Source: Mycobacterium gordonae (GTDB lineage Bacteria; Actinomycetota; Actinomycetes; Mycobacteriales; Mycobacteriaceae). From it: a stretch of 64,000 nucleotides of DNA. Shown here one piece after another: positions 57,666 to 64,000 of this stretch; position 1 is the first letter of the stretch; every line of letters starts with the position of its first letter. The notes below the pieces were generated by a model. It was not told the origin of the DNA, made no database searches, and worked only from the letters and a program-made list of their open reading frames with translations. Location of the stretch: assembly GCF_002101675.1 (NCBI RefSeq), contig NZ_LQOY01000260.1, forward strand, positions 1-64,000, written 5' to 3'. Both the position numbers and the translations under genes were made by a program.

Positions 57666-60239
57666 CTAAGCCGCCAGCGTCGCGTAGGTCGTGGTTCGCT
57701 GGCGCGCCGGGCGGCCAATGCCCTCTGCGATGGCGGCCAGTTCGGCCGCTGATTTCGCCGAGCCGTGCTCGGAACCGGCCATCCGCGAAATCGTTTCTTC
57801 CATCAGGGTGCCGCCCAGGTCGTTGGCGCCGCCGTTGAGCATCACCTGGGTGCGCTGCACCCCGAGCTTCACCCAGCTGGTCTGGATGTGCCCGATGCGC
57901 CCATGGAGCATGATCCGCGCGAGTGCGTGCACCGCCCGGTTGTCCCGGTGAGTGGGACCCGGCCGCGCGGCGCCGGCCAGGTACAGCGGCGAATTCTGGT
58001 GTACGAAGGGCAACGGCACGAACTCGGTGAACCCGCCGGTGCGGTCCTGAATGCCGCGCAGCACATTGAGGTGCCCCACCCAGTGCTTCGGGCTGTCGAC
58101 GTGGCCGTACATCATGGTCGACGACGACCGCAGGCCCACCTCGTGGGCCGTGGTCACGATCTCCACCCACAGCGAGGTCGGCAACTTGCCCTTGGTGAGT
58201 ACCCACCGCACCTCGTCATCGAGGATTTCGGCGGCGGTGCCCGGAATGGTGTCGAGTCCAGCCTCGCGCAGCCCGGTCAGCCACTCGCGAATGCTCAACC
58301 CGCTCTTGGTCACACCGTTTGCGATCTCCATCGGGGAGAAGGCGTGCACATGCATCGAGGGCACCCGGGCCTTGACCGCCCGCACCAGATCGGCGTAACC
58401 GGTCACCGGCAACTCCGGGTCGATGCCGCCCTGCATGCAGATCTCGGTGGCCCCGGCCACGTGCGCCTCCCAGGCGCGGTCTGCCACCTCCTGCGCCGAC
58501 AGCGAGTACGCGTCGGCATCGCCCTTGCGCTGGGCGAACGCGCAGAACCGGCAGCCGGTGTAGCAAATGTTGGTGAAGTTGATGTTGCGGTTCACCACGT
58601 AGGTCACATCGTCGCCGACCACCTCTTGGCGCAGCGAATCAGCAAGTGCGCAAACGGCTTCCAGCGCAGGTCCGTCCGCGGTGGCCAGTGCCAGGTATTC
58701 GTCGTCGGTGCAGCCGCCGGGGTCGCGTTCCGCCGAGCGCAGCGCGGCGAGCACATCGGTGTCGATCCGTTCCGGTGCGCGCGAGGCCAGTTCGTGGACG
58801 CGCGAGCGGATGGATTCCCAGTCCCCGAAGGCACTGTCGAGGTCGCTGCGCGCCTCGGTGTTGCGGCCTTCGGTGTCGATCGCGGCGTTCAGGTCCACCC
58901 GACCCGAAGACGCCACCTCGTCGGGTTCCTGCCACGGCATCCCCACCGGGTTGACGTCGCGAGCGAACCCGGTGGCCGGATCCGCAAGTGCCACAACGTG
59001 CCCGCCTACCCGCGGGTCGATCCACGCCGCGCCGGCCTGCACGTACCTGGGCTGCGCGGTCAGCCGCTGCACCAGGTCGTAGCCGGCCTGCGCGGTGACT
59101 GCCGCCAGGTCGTCCAGTGCCGGCCACGGCCGCTCGGGATTGACGTGATCGGGCGTCAGCGGCGAGACGCCGCCCCAGTCGTCGACACCTGCCGCCACCA
59201 GCGCCAGACATTCATCGCGAGACACCAGGTTCGGCGGCGCCTGGATGCGCATGCCGGGTCCGAGCACCAGCCGGGCCACTGCCACCGTCGCCAGATAATC
59301 CTCGATGCCGGCATCAGGCACGTCGGCCATCGCGGTGTGTTCCTTGGCCCGGAAGTTCTGCACGATCACTTCCTGAATATGGCCGAACTCCTTGTGCGAC
59401 TTGCGAATCGCGTGCAACGTGTCGGCCCGCTCGGCCAGCGTCTCACCGATGCCCACCAACAGCCCAGTGGTGAACGGAATGGACAACCGGCCGGCGTCGG
59501 TCAGCGCACGCAACCGGACCGCCGGATCTTTGTCCGGGCTGCCATAGTGGGCCAGCCCCTTGGTTTCGAACAGCCGCCGCGACGTCGTCTCCAGCATCAT
59601 GCCCATCGACGGCGCCACCGGCTTGAGCCGGGACATTTCCGACCAGGTCATGACGCCGGGGTTCAGGTGCGGCAGCAACCCGGTCTCTTCGAGCACCCGG
59701 ATCGCCATGGCGCGCACGTAGGACAGCGTCGAGTCGTAGCCGCGCTCGTCGAGCCATTCGCGGGCCTGGGGCCAGCGGTCCTCGGGACGGTCACCGAGGG
59801 TGAACAGCGCTTCCTTGCAACCGAGCTCGGCGCCGCGGCGCGCGACGTCGAGGATCTCGTCGGGCTCCATGTACATGCCCATGCCGCGGGCACGCAGCTT
59901 GCCGGGAACCGTGACGAAGGTGCAGTAGTGACAGTTGTCCCGGCACAGATGGGTGACCGGGAGGAACACCTTGCGCGAGTAGCTGATCGGCAGCCGGCCG
60001 GTAGCCCCGCGACGCCCGGCCGATTCCAGGCCCGCGTCCCGTACCCGCGCCGCACTGGCACACAGATCGGCCAGGTCATCCCCGCGCGCTGACAGCGCGA
60101 CGGTGGCCTCGTCGAGGTTCAGGACAACCCCGTCCCGGGCCCGGCGCAACACCCGGCGCAACGCCGAGCTACTGACTCTGGGTGGCACGACGGGAGCAGG
60201 CAAGACCGTCGGCTCCGGTGGCCCCGGTGTTACTGGCAC
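57666..60239 (-). CDS. fbiC: 7,8-didemethyl-8-hydroxy-5-deazariboflavin (FO) synthase
   Basis: 857 residues, fused CofG-CofH radical-SAM enzyme that makes FO, the F420 chromophore, from a pyrimidine precursor and tyrosine. The two cluster motifs are CRDNCHYC near 95-102 and CYTGCRFC near 555-562, followed by family segments YMEPDEILDVARRGAELGCKEALFTLGD and CMQGGIDPELPVTGY. GTG at 60239 gives the family length; upstream codons to 60407 are not conserved. It is divergent from the PE12-like gene, with 271 bp between. Confidence 0.96.
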   Translation of the reverse strand: MPVTPGPPEPTVLPAPVVPPRVSSSALRRVLRRARDGVVLNLDEATVALSARGDDLADLCASAARVRDAGLESAGRRGATGRLPISYSRKVFLPVTHLCRDNCHYCTFVTVPGKLRARGMGMYMEPDEILDVARRGAELGCKEALFTLGDRPEDRWPQAREWLDERGYDSTLSYVRAMAIRVLEETGLLPHLNPGVMTWSEMSRLKPVAPSMGMMLETTSRRLFETKGLAHYGSPDKDPAVRLRALTDAGRLSIPFTTGLLVGIGETLAERADTLHAIRKSHKEFGHIQEVIVQNFRAKEHTAMADVPDAGIEDYLATVAVARLVLGPGMRIQAPPNLVSRDECLALVAAGVDDWGGVSPLTPDHVNPERPWPALDDLAAVTAQAGYDLVQRLTAQPRYVQAGAAWIDPRVGGHVVALADPATGFARDVNPVGMPWQEPDEVASSGRVDLNAAIDTEGRNTEARSDLDSAFGDWESIRSRVHELASRAPERIDTDVLAALRSAERDPGGCTDDEYLALATADGPALEAVCALADSLRQEVVGDDVTYVVNRNINFTNICYTGCRFCAFAQRKGDADAYSLSAQEVADRAWEAHVAGATEICMQGGIDPELPVTGYADLVRAVKARVPSMHVHAFSPMEIANGVTKSGLSIREWLTGLREAGLDTIPGTAAEILDDEVRWVLTKGKLPTSLWVEIVTTAHEVGLRSSSTMMYGHVDSPKHWVGHLNVLRGIQDRTGGFTEFVPLPFVHQNSPLYLAGAARPGPTHRDNRAVHALARIMLHGRIGHIQTSWVKLGVQRTQVMLNGGANDLGGTLMEETISRMAGSEHGSAKSAAELAAIAEGIGRPARQRTTTYATLAA

Positions 60240-60510
60240 GTTGGTGTAACTTCCCCGTTCTCCGATTTCATCCGCGCGTCCCACCTGGTGGGAACGTTCC
60301 ACGCCGCGAGCAGCCGGGCATCCCCGTTCCCGCTTCCGCAACAGTAGCGGCAGGCGGCGCTCGGCACGCGACTGACCAGCATGCATATTGGAAGCGCATT
60401 TCACCAACTAGGGCCACCACCGGCGGCGACCACGATAAAATCGGGGCCTGTCCGCCGGGCGGAGCAAGCCCGAGCGAAGCCGAACCTGATATTCAAAGGG
60501 GGTGAGTGGG

Positions 60511-61389
60511 ATGTCATTTCTGCACGCGTCGCCGGACGCGCTGAAGGCGGCAGCCTCCAGCATCGCCGGCATCGGCTCGGAGATCAGCTCGGCCAACGCC
60601 GCGGCGTCGCTGCCCACCACCGGCGTCGTAGCGGCCGCCGCGGATCAGGTCTCCGCTCAAGTGGCAGCGCTGTTTTCCTCGCACGCCCAGGGATACCAGC
60701 AGCTCAGCACCCAGATTTCGGCGTTCCACGACAAGTTTGTGCAGGCCCTCGGCGCAAGTGGCGCTTCCTACGCCAACGCCGAGAGCGCGGCAGCGCGGGC
60801 CCTGGCCGACGCCGTCAACGCGCCGGCTCAGCAATTGCTCGGCCACCCGCTGATCGGGCCGGCTGCTCCCAGCCTGGCCGGTGCCGCCGCCAGGGCCGCG
60901 ACACAGGTGCAGAGCGCCCTGCAGGGTGTGCCCGCCGGCAACCTGCTCAGCGTGCTGGGGCTGACGCCAACCGGCGGACTCGGCGGCCTGACCGCCACCC
61001 GCGCGCTCGCGGGCCCGTTGGCCGCCGAGGCGGCGCCCGCGGCGGTGATACCCGTGTCCTGGGCCACCGCGATCGAGAACTTCTACAATTTCGCCGAGCC
61101 CTACGTCCAATACGGCTTCAATTTGGCCGCATACGCCGCGGGTTGGCTGCCATACGTGGGGATTCTGGCGCCGCAGATCAATTTCCTGTACTACCTCTTC
61201 GAGCCCATGGTGCAGGCCGGGCTGTTCAACACGCTTGACTGGCTGGCCGGAACGATCACCTTCAGTCAGGGCCTGGCCAATTTCTGGTCGGCGACGTCGG
61301 CGTCGATCAACCAATTCCTGTACACGGAGTGGTACTGGATCCGGAGCTTCTTGCCGCCGCTGCCGCCGTTGCCGCCATTCTTCCCGTAA
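60511..61389 (+). CDS. PE family protein, PE12-like
   Basis: 292 residues. The PE domain (about 1-95) begins MSFLHASPDALKAAASSIAG with PTTGVVAAAADQVSAQVAALF and ends SYANAESAAARAL, including the Y-A-N-A-E export motif. After an Ala/Gly linker the C-terminal domain (about 180-290) has aromatic repeats (IENFYNFAEPYVQYGFNLAAY, ILAPQINFLYYLFEPM, INQFLYTEWYW) and ends in a PPLPPLPP tail; it is likely membrane-associated. The ribosome site AAAGGGGGTG precedes ATG 60511. A -10 TAAAAT (60436-60441) and hairpin TCCGCC-G-GGCGGA (60451-60463) lie upstream. Confidence 0.92.
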   Translation: MSFLHASPDALKAAASSIAGIGSEISSANAAASLPTTGVVAAAADQVSAQVAALFSSHAQGYQQLSTQISAFHDKFVQALGASGASYANAESAAARALADAVNAPAQQLLGHPLIGPAAPSLAGAAARAATQVQSALQGVPAGNLLSVLGLTPTGGLGGLTATRALAGPLAAEAAPAAVIPVSWATAIENFYNFAEPYVQYGFNLAAYAAGWLPYVGILAPQINFLYYLFEPMVQAGLFNTLDWLAGTITFSQGLANFWSATSASINQFLYTEWYWIRSFLPPLPPLPPFFP

Positions 61390-61395
61390 CTCCGG

Positions 61396-61812
61396 TCAGG
61401 GGTGGGCTCGGCGCCGCCACAGCACCCATACCGGTGGCGCGACACCCAGCACGATCAGCAGCAGGGCCGCGTACGCCATGACGCCCTGACCGCCGAGGAT
61501 GATGTCACCACCGGGTCCACCCAGGCTCGCCACCGCCACCGTGAGCAGCCAGGTCCACAACGGCAGTGCGGCCATACGGGGTGAGGTGGTCCACCGGCTC
61601 GCGGCCCAGACCAGAGCGGCGTTGACCAGACCACTGATCAATGCGCTGATCGGAAAGGGCATCGACCCGATATAGGACGGCAATAGCAGCGCCCCGGCCA
61701 GGGCGGAAAGCACCCCGTCGACGGCCAGCAGCGCCAAGACAACAAACCGGATCGCCGGATCTGTCGCGCCGGTCTCCTCCCCCGTGACGACGCGTGGCTG
61801 GGTGTCGGTCAG
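61396..61812 (-). CDS. Conserved membrane protein (Rv1171-like), unusual start
   Basis: 138 residues if started at CTG 61812. Four membrane helices (from FVVLALLAVDGVLSALAG on) and a basic C-terminus (VWVLWRRRAHP). Function is unknown. No ATG, GTG or TTG lies close to the expected start. The CTG overlaps the TGA of a 35-codon ORF (CTGA), where homologous couplings would use ATGA. Either the gene uses CTG, or the start is internal (a TTG about 25 codons in), or the two ORFs were once one gene. Confidence 0.75.
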   Translation of the reverse strand: MTDTQPRVVTGEETGATDPAIRFVVLALLAVDGVLSALAGALLLPSYIGSMPFPISALISGLVNAALVWAASRWTTSPRMAALPLWTWLLTVAVASLGGPGGDIILGGQGVMAYAALLLIVLGVAPPVWVLWRRRAHP

Positions 61813-61916
61813 GTTGGGACGCTGTCGATCTGCGAGAGGATCGAGCCGAGTACCCACTGCATACTGTCGAGTCGGTCCTGCCAGTGCTGCAGATTCGGGT
61901 CCAGGTCGGGGTCCAT
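61809..61916 (-). CDS. Small acidic ORF (35 aa) upstream of the Rv1171-like gene
   Basis: MDPDLDPNLQHWQDRLDSMQ and 15 more residues, starting at ATG 61916 after a strong ribosome site (AGGAAGAGGAAGGAA) and ending TGA at 61809-61811. It is acidic, amphipathic, has two tryptophans and no membrane segment. Overlap with the next gene by 4 nt suggests translational coupling. It lies 43 bp downstream of mshB in the same orientation. No family recognised. Confidence 0.6.
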   Translation of the reverse strand: MDPDLDPNLQHWQDRLDSMQWVLGSILSQIDSVPT

Positions 61917-61959
61917 GCGCGTTCCTTCCTCTTCCTTTCGAGGCGGCCTGAGTCAAAGC

Positions 61960-62859
61960 CTAATTGCCCGAGCCGGTGATGCCCAGACCGGCAAGCAAAT
62001 CCGTCTCCCAGCCACGCTCGTCGCGCTCCCCGGCCGCACCCGCCACCAGAATGTAGTGCTCGTGCGAGAGGATAGGCAGTGCAAGGTTATTCGACAGGGC
62101 GCAAGCCCGTCCGGTCGCGCCGACGGTGAGTTGCGTGGCATGTGCCGCAAGGGCGGCAACCTTGGCCGCGTGCGCGTCCGCACCCGCCTCGACAACGGCG
62201 TTGATGTCGTCATCGAGGAAGGTGAACGGAATGTCCTCCGGCGGCAGCGTCCACTCCGGCCGCAGGTCTTCGGGGACCAGTGCGCGCAGGCCGGCAGCCA
62301 TGGCGTTGCGGGCCAGGACGGTCCAGTAGAACTTCGGCACCGGCCACGGCTCGCCTGGGAAATCGTCCGAGCTGCCGGCGGCGGCCACCGCCGCGGTGGT
62401 GACGGCGTGCGTGCGGATGTGGTCCGGGTGGCCATAGCCGCCGTTGGGGTCGTAGGTCACCACCACGTGCGGGCGCAGCTCGCGGATCAGCGCCACGAGG
62501 GCGCCGACGGCTTCGCCTTCGTCGGCATCGACGAATCGGCGCCGGCCGCGCGGCTCCGTCCCGGCCATGCCGGAGTCACGCCAACGCCCCGCTCCGCCAA
62601 GGTAAACGGGGCCACTGACGCCCAGTGCGTGCAAAGCCCGGCTGAGCTCGCTGATGCGATAACCGCCGAGTTGATCGGCATGGTCGACGGCGAGTTGGGC
62701 CCACCGATCCCCGACCACCTCCCCTTCCTCACCGAGCGTGCAGGTCACCACGTGGACCTGCGCACCGCGTGCGGTGTAGTGGGCGATGGTGGCGCCGTTG
62801 GCGAGGCTTTCGTCGTCGGGATGTGCATGGACGAACATCAGCCGCGGCGTTTCAGGCAT
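61960..62859 (-). CDS. mshB: GlcNAc-Ins deacetylase of mycothiol synthesis
   Basis: 299 residues, PIG-L-type zinc deacetylase. The HPDDE motif (FVHAHPDDESLANG; His13, Asp15, Asp16) is at the N-terminus and the third zinc ligand is in NGGYGHPDHIRTHA near 147. CTLGEEGEVVGDRWAQLA near 40-57 belongs to the active-site loop. It removes acetate from GlcNAc-inositol in mycothiol production. ATG at 62859 matches the family start. It is divergent from the TetR gene with 83 bp between. Confidence 0.96.
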   Translation of the reverse strand: MPETPRLMFVHAHPDDESLANGATIAHYTARGAQVHVVTCTLGEEGEVVGDRWAQLAVDHADQLGGYRISELSRALHALGVSGPVYLGGAGRWRDSGMAGTEPRGRRRFVDADEGEAVGALVALIRELRPHVVVTYDPNGGYGHPDHIRTHAVTTAAVAAAGSSDDFPGEPWPVPKFYWTVLARNAMAAGLRALVPEDLRPEWTLPPEDIPFTFLDDDINAVVEAGADAHAAKVAALAAHATQLTVGATGRACALSNNLALPILSHEHYILVAGAAGERDERGWETDLLAGLGITGSGN

Positions 62860-62930
62860 GGACGAACCCTACCGCCGACCGCCCGGCAACCGAAAAGTCG
62901 CCTTTAGTGAACGATAGGAACGCTAACGGC

Positions 62931-62936
62931 TACTAT
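62931..62936 (+). promoter_or_regulatory. -10 element of the TetR gene (leaderless)
   Basis: TACTAT ends 6 nt before ATG 62943, so the transcript would start at or by the start codon. Just upstream, TTAGTG and CGCTAA (62904-62909 and 62921-62926) form an imperfect inverted repeat that could be the TetR operator. Confidence 0.45.
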
Positions 62937-62942
62937 CGACCA

Positions 62943-63557
62943 ATGCCGCAGGGGACCAGGACCACACCGAGCGCCAGCCGCAGCCGACGGCGCGGTGAAG
63001 TACTTGAACGCGCGCTTTACTCGGCGACTTTGGCGGAGTTGGCCTCGGTCGGGTACGGCGGTTTGACCATGGAAGGCATTGCGGCACGCGCACACACCGG
63101 CAAGGCGGCGTTGTATCGGCGCTGGACGAGCAAGCATGACCTGGTGCAGGCCGCCATGACGCATAACGTGCCACCGTTGCCGGAGCCGCGGGCCGGCCGC
63201 TCGGCCCGGGAGAACCTGCTCGCCGTGTTCACGGCCCATCGTGATGTGTTGGCAGGCAAGACCGATTTTCCCGGCCTGGAGATCATCAGTCAGCTGATCC
63301 ATGAGCCCGAACTGCGGGCGATCTTCGTCGACGCCGTGGTGGTTCCGCGGGTGAAGATTGTCGAGTCGATTCTTAAAGCCGCGGTCCAGGAGGGGGATAT
63401 CGATCCGGCGACGATCACGCCACTGACCGCACGCATCGGGTCAGCTCTGATCAACCAGCACTTCATGCTCACCGGGACGCCGCCGACCCGCCGCGAACTG
63501 ACACTGATCGTGGATACCGTCATACCGCCCAAAGGCAAGGTAGCGCAGGTTAATTGA
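62943..63557 (+). CDS. TetR-family regulator
   Basis: 204 residues. The HTH is LTMEGIAARAHTGKAALYRRWTSKHDLVQAAM near 40-70, with a TetR_C_16/33-like C-terminal domain (IISQLIHEPELRAIFVDAVVVPRVKIVESIL). The N-terminus is basic (SASRSRRRGEVLE). It is divergent from mshB, a possible target, which is inference. ATG 62943 is chosen on the -10 spacing; an ORF extension to 62769 lies inside mshB. Confidence 0.9.
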   Translation: MPQGTRTTPSASRSRRRGEVLERALYSATLAELASVGYGGLTMEGIAARAHTGKAALYRRWTSKHDLVQAAMTHNVPPLPEPRAGRSARENLLAVFTAHRDVLAGKTDFPGLEIISQLIHEPELRAIFVDAVVVPRVKIVESILKAAVQEGDIDPATITPLTARIGSALINQHFMLTGTPPTRRELTLIVDTVIPPKGKVAQVN

Positions 63558-63580
63558 CGCAGGCTGCGGCGCCGGGATGG

Positions 63581-64000
63581 TCAGCTGCCGGTCATAAGTC
63601 CGGCCAGATCCAGCCCGACCTCCATGCTCTGGTCGAAAGCACCCAGCAGGCCCCCTATTTGGCCGCCGTTGAAAGTCTGCGATCCGCTGCCCAGCAGCAG
63701 CCCCGAGGTGAAGGTCGTCGGCACCTGCGGCCCGGAGAACAGGTTGAACGCCTGCTCGCCGGTGCCAAGCAGCAGATTTCCGACATTGAAGGCACGGTTC
63801 AGCGCACCGTTGAGCGCGCTGTCCGTCTGGAAAACCTGCTGCTCCCAGACGACCTCGTTGGTGACCAAGTTGTGGTTCAAGCCCATTTGGTTGGTGACCA
63901 AACTGGTGTTGAAGTTGATCTGCGCCGTTTCTATCTGCTTCAGAAGACTGCCCGGCGAGCTCAACAGCGACTGCACCGGCGGGGGGAGCACACTCAACAA
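63581..64000 (-). CDS. C-terminal part of a PE/PPE-type protein (cut by window edge)
   Basis: The open frame enters at the right edge on the minus strand and ends at TGA/63581, 139 codons. It is rich in Asn, Gln, Leu and Gly with motifs LLKQIETAQINFNTSLVTNQ, ALNGALNRAFNVGNLLLGTGEQAFNLF and LLGAFDQSMEVG, as in C-terminal regions of mycobacterial PE proteins with alpha-helical tails. The N-terminal domain is outside the window, so PE or PPE cannot be decided. The M. tuberculosis equivalent region has PE11 next to mshB. Confidence 0.7.
   Translation of the reverse strand: MLSVLPPPVQSLLSSPGSLLKQIETAQINFNTSLVTNQMGLNHNLVTNEVVWEQQVFQTDSALNGALNRAFNVGNLLLGTGEQAFNLFSGPQVPTTFTSGLLLGSGSQTFNGGQIGGLLGAFDQSMEVGLDLAGLMTGS

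Noticed and set aside
57765..60092. A 775-codon open frame antisense to fbiC
   Set aside because: It mirrors the codon periodicity of fbiC in GC-rich DNA; the product has no recognisable domain, and the sense frame is a well-known enzyme.

Overview
The window is GC-rich chromosomal DNA from a Mycobacterium, most likely a slow-growing non-tuberculous species. The evidence is PE_PGRS, PE and PPE genes, mycothiol (mshB) and coenzyme F420 (fbiC) genes, and a gene order that is largely colinear, in reverse orientation, with the M. tuberculosis stretch Rv1219c to about Rv1169c. The species call is inference; equivalences to Rv numbers are from remembered protein sequences and gene order, not from a search.

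Layout. 1-702: 5' part of a PE_PGRS gene cut by the window edge. 902-6543: raaS regulator, an ABC exporter, a membrane methyltransferase-like protein and a CocE/NonD hydrolase. 6560-9164: glgC and glgM (maltose-1-phosphate/glucan synthesis). 9190-12372: minus-strand run folP2-gpgS-DivIVA-like-tagA-DUF3117. 12557-14450: an inserted lower-GC cassette that looks like a type VII-secreted toxin, its small partner and a putative immunity gene. 14769-22701: fadD6, a LOG-family protein, an ATPase, dapE/dapD and an MFS carrier. 22814-25214: MarR regulator, a small secreted protein and a PPE/PE pair lacking the esx genes found beside it in M. tuberculosis. 25680-30391: PucR-type regulator, fadD36 and two hydrolases. 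30482-41080: a large insertion relative to M. tuberculosis, with a tandem CaiB CoA-transferase, an aldehyde dehydrogenase, a P450, two acyl-CoA dehydrogenases, two MaoC-fold proteins, a DUF35 protein, a lipid-transfer-type thiolase and a TetR regulator. It resembles the cholesterol C3 side-chain module (ChsE1/E2, ChsH1/H2, Ltp2).

41167-45408: proline catabolism (PRODH, P5C dehydrogenase, PucR regulator). 45506-50577: DUF4190 protein, then a sulfur operon (cysteine-rich leader peptide, stf0, cysD, cysNC) followed by a small membrane ORF and a broken YeiH-family exporter gene. 50643-53855: CDGP-type secreted protein, esterase, dapC and fdxC. 54046-57198: PadR regulator, fadH and the TB8.4-like antigen. 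57253-64000: degenerate membrane gene, fbiC, PE12-like protein, a small ORF overlapping an Rv1171-like gene, mshB, a TetR regulator and the 3' end of a PE/PPE-type gene.

Recurrent sequence themes: (i) several regulator genes start 6-7 nt after a TANNNT -10 hexamer, the geometry of leaderless mRNAs; (ii) three long intergenic hairpins share the arm GAGCAGAC and show compensatory changes; (iii) a cysteine-codon leader precedes the sulfate-activation operon; (iv) a KstR-like palindrome precedes the P450 operon. No tRNA, rRNA, CRISPR array or insertion sequence was recognised.
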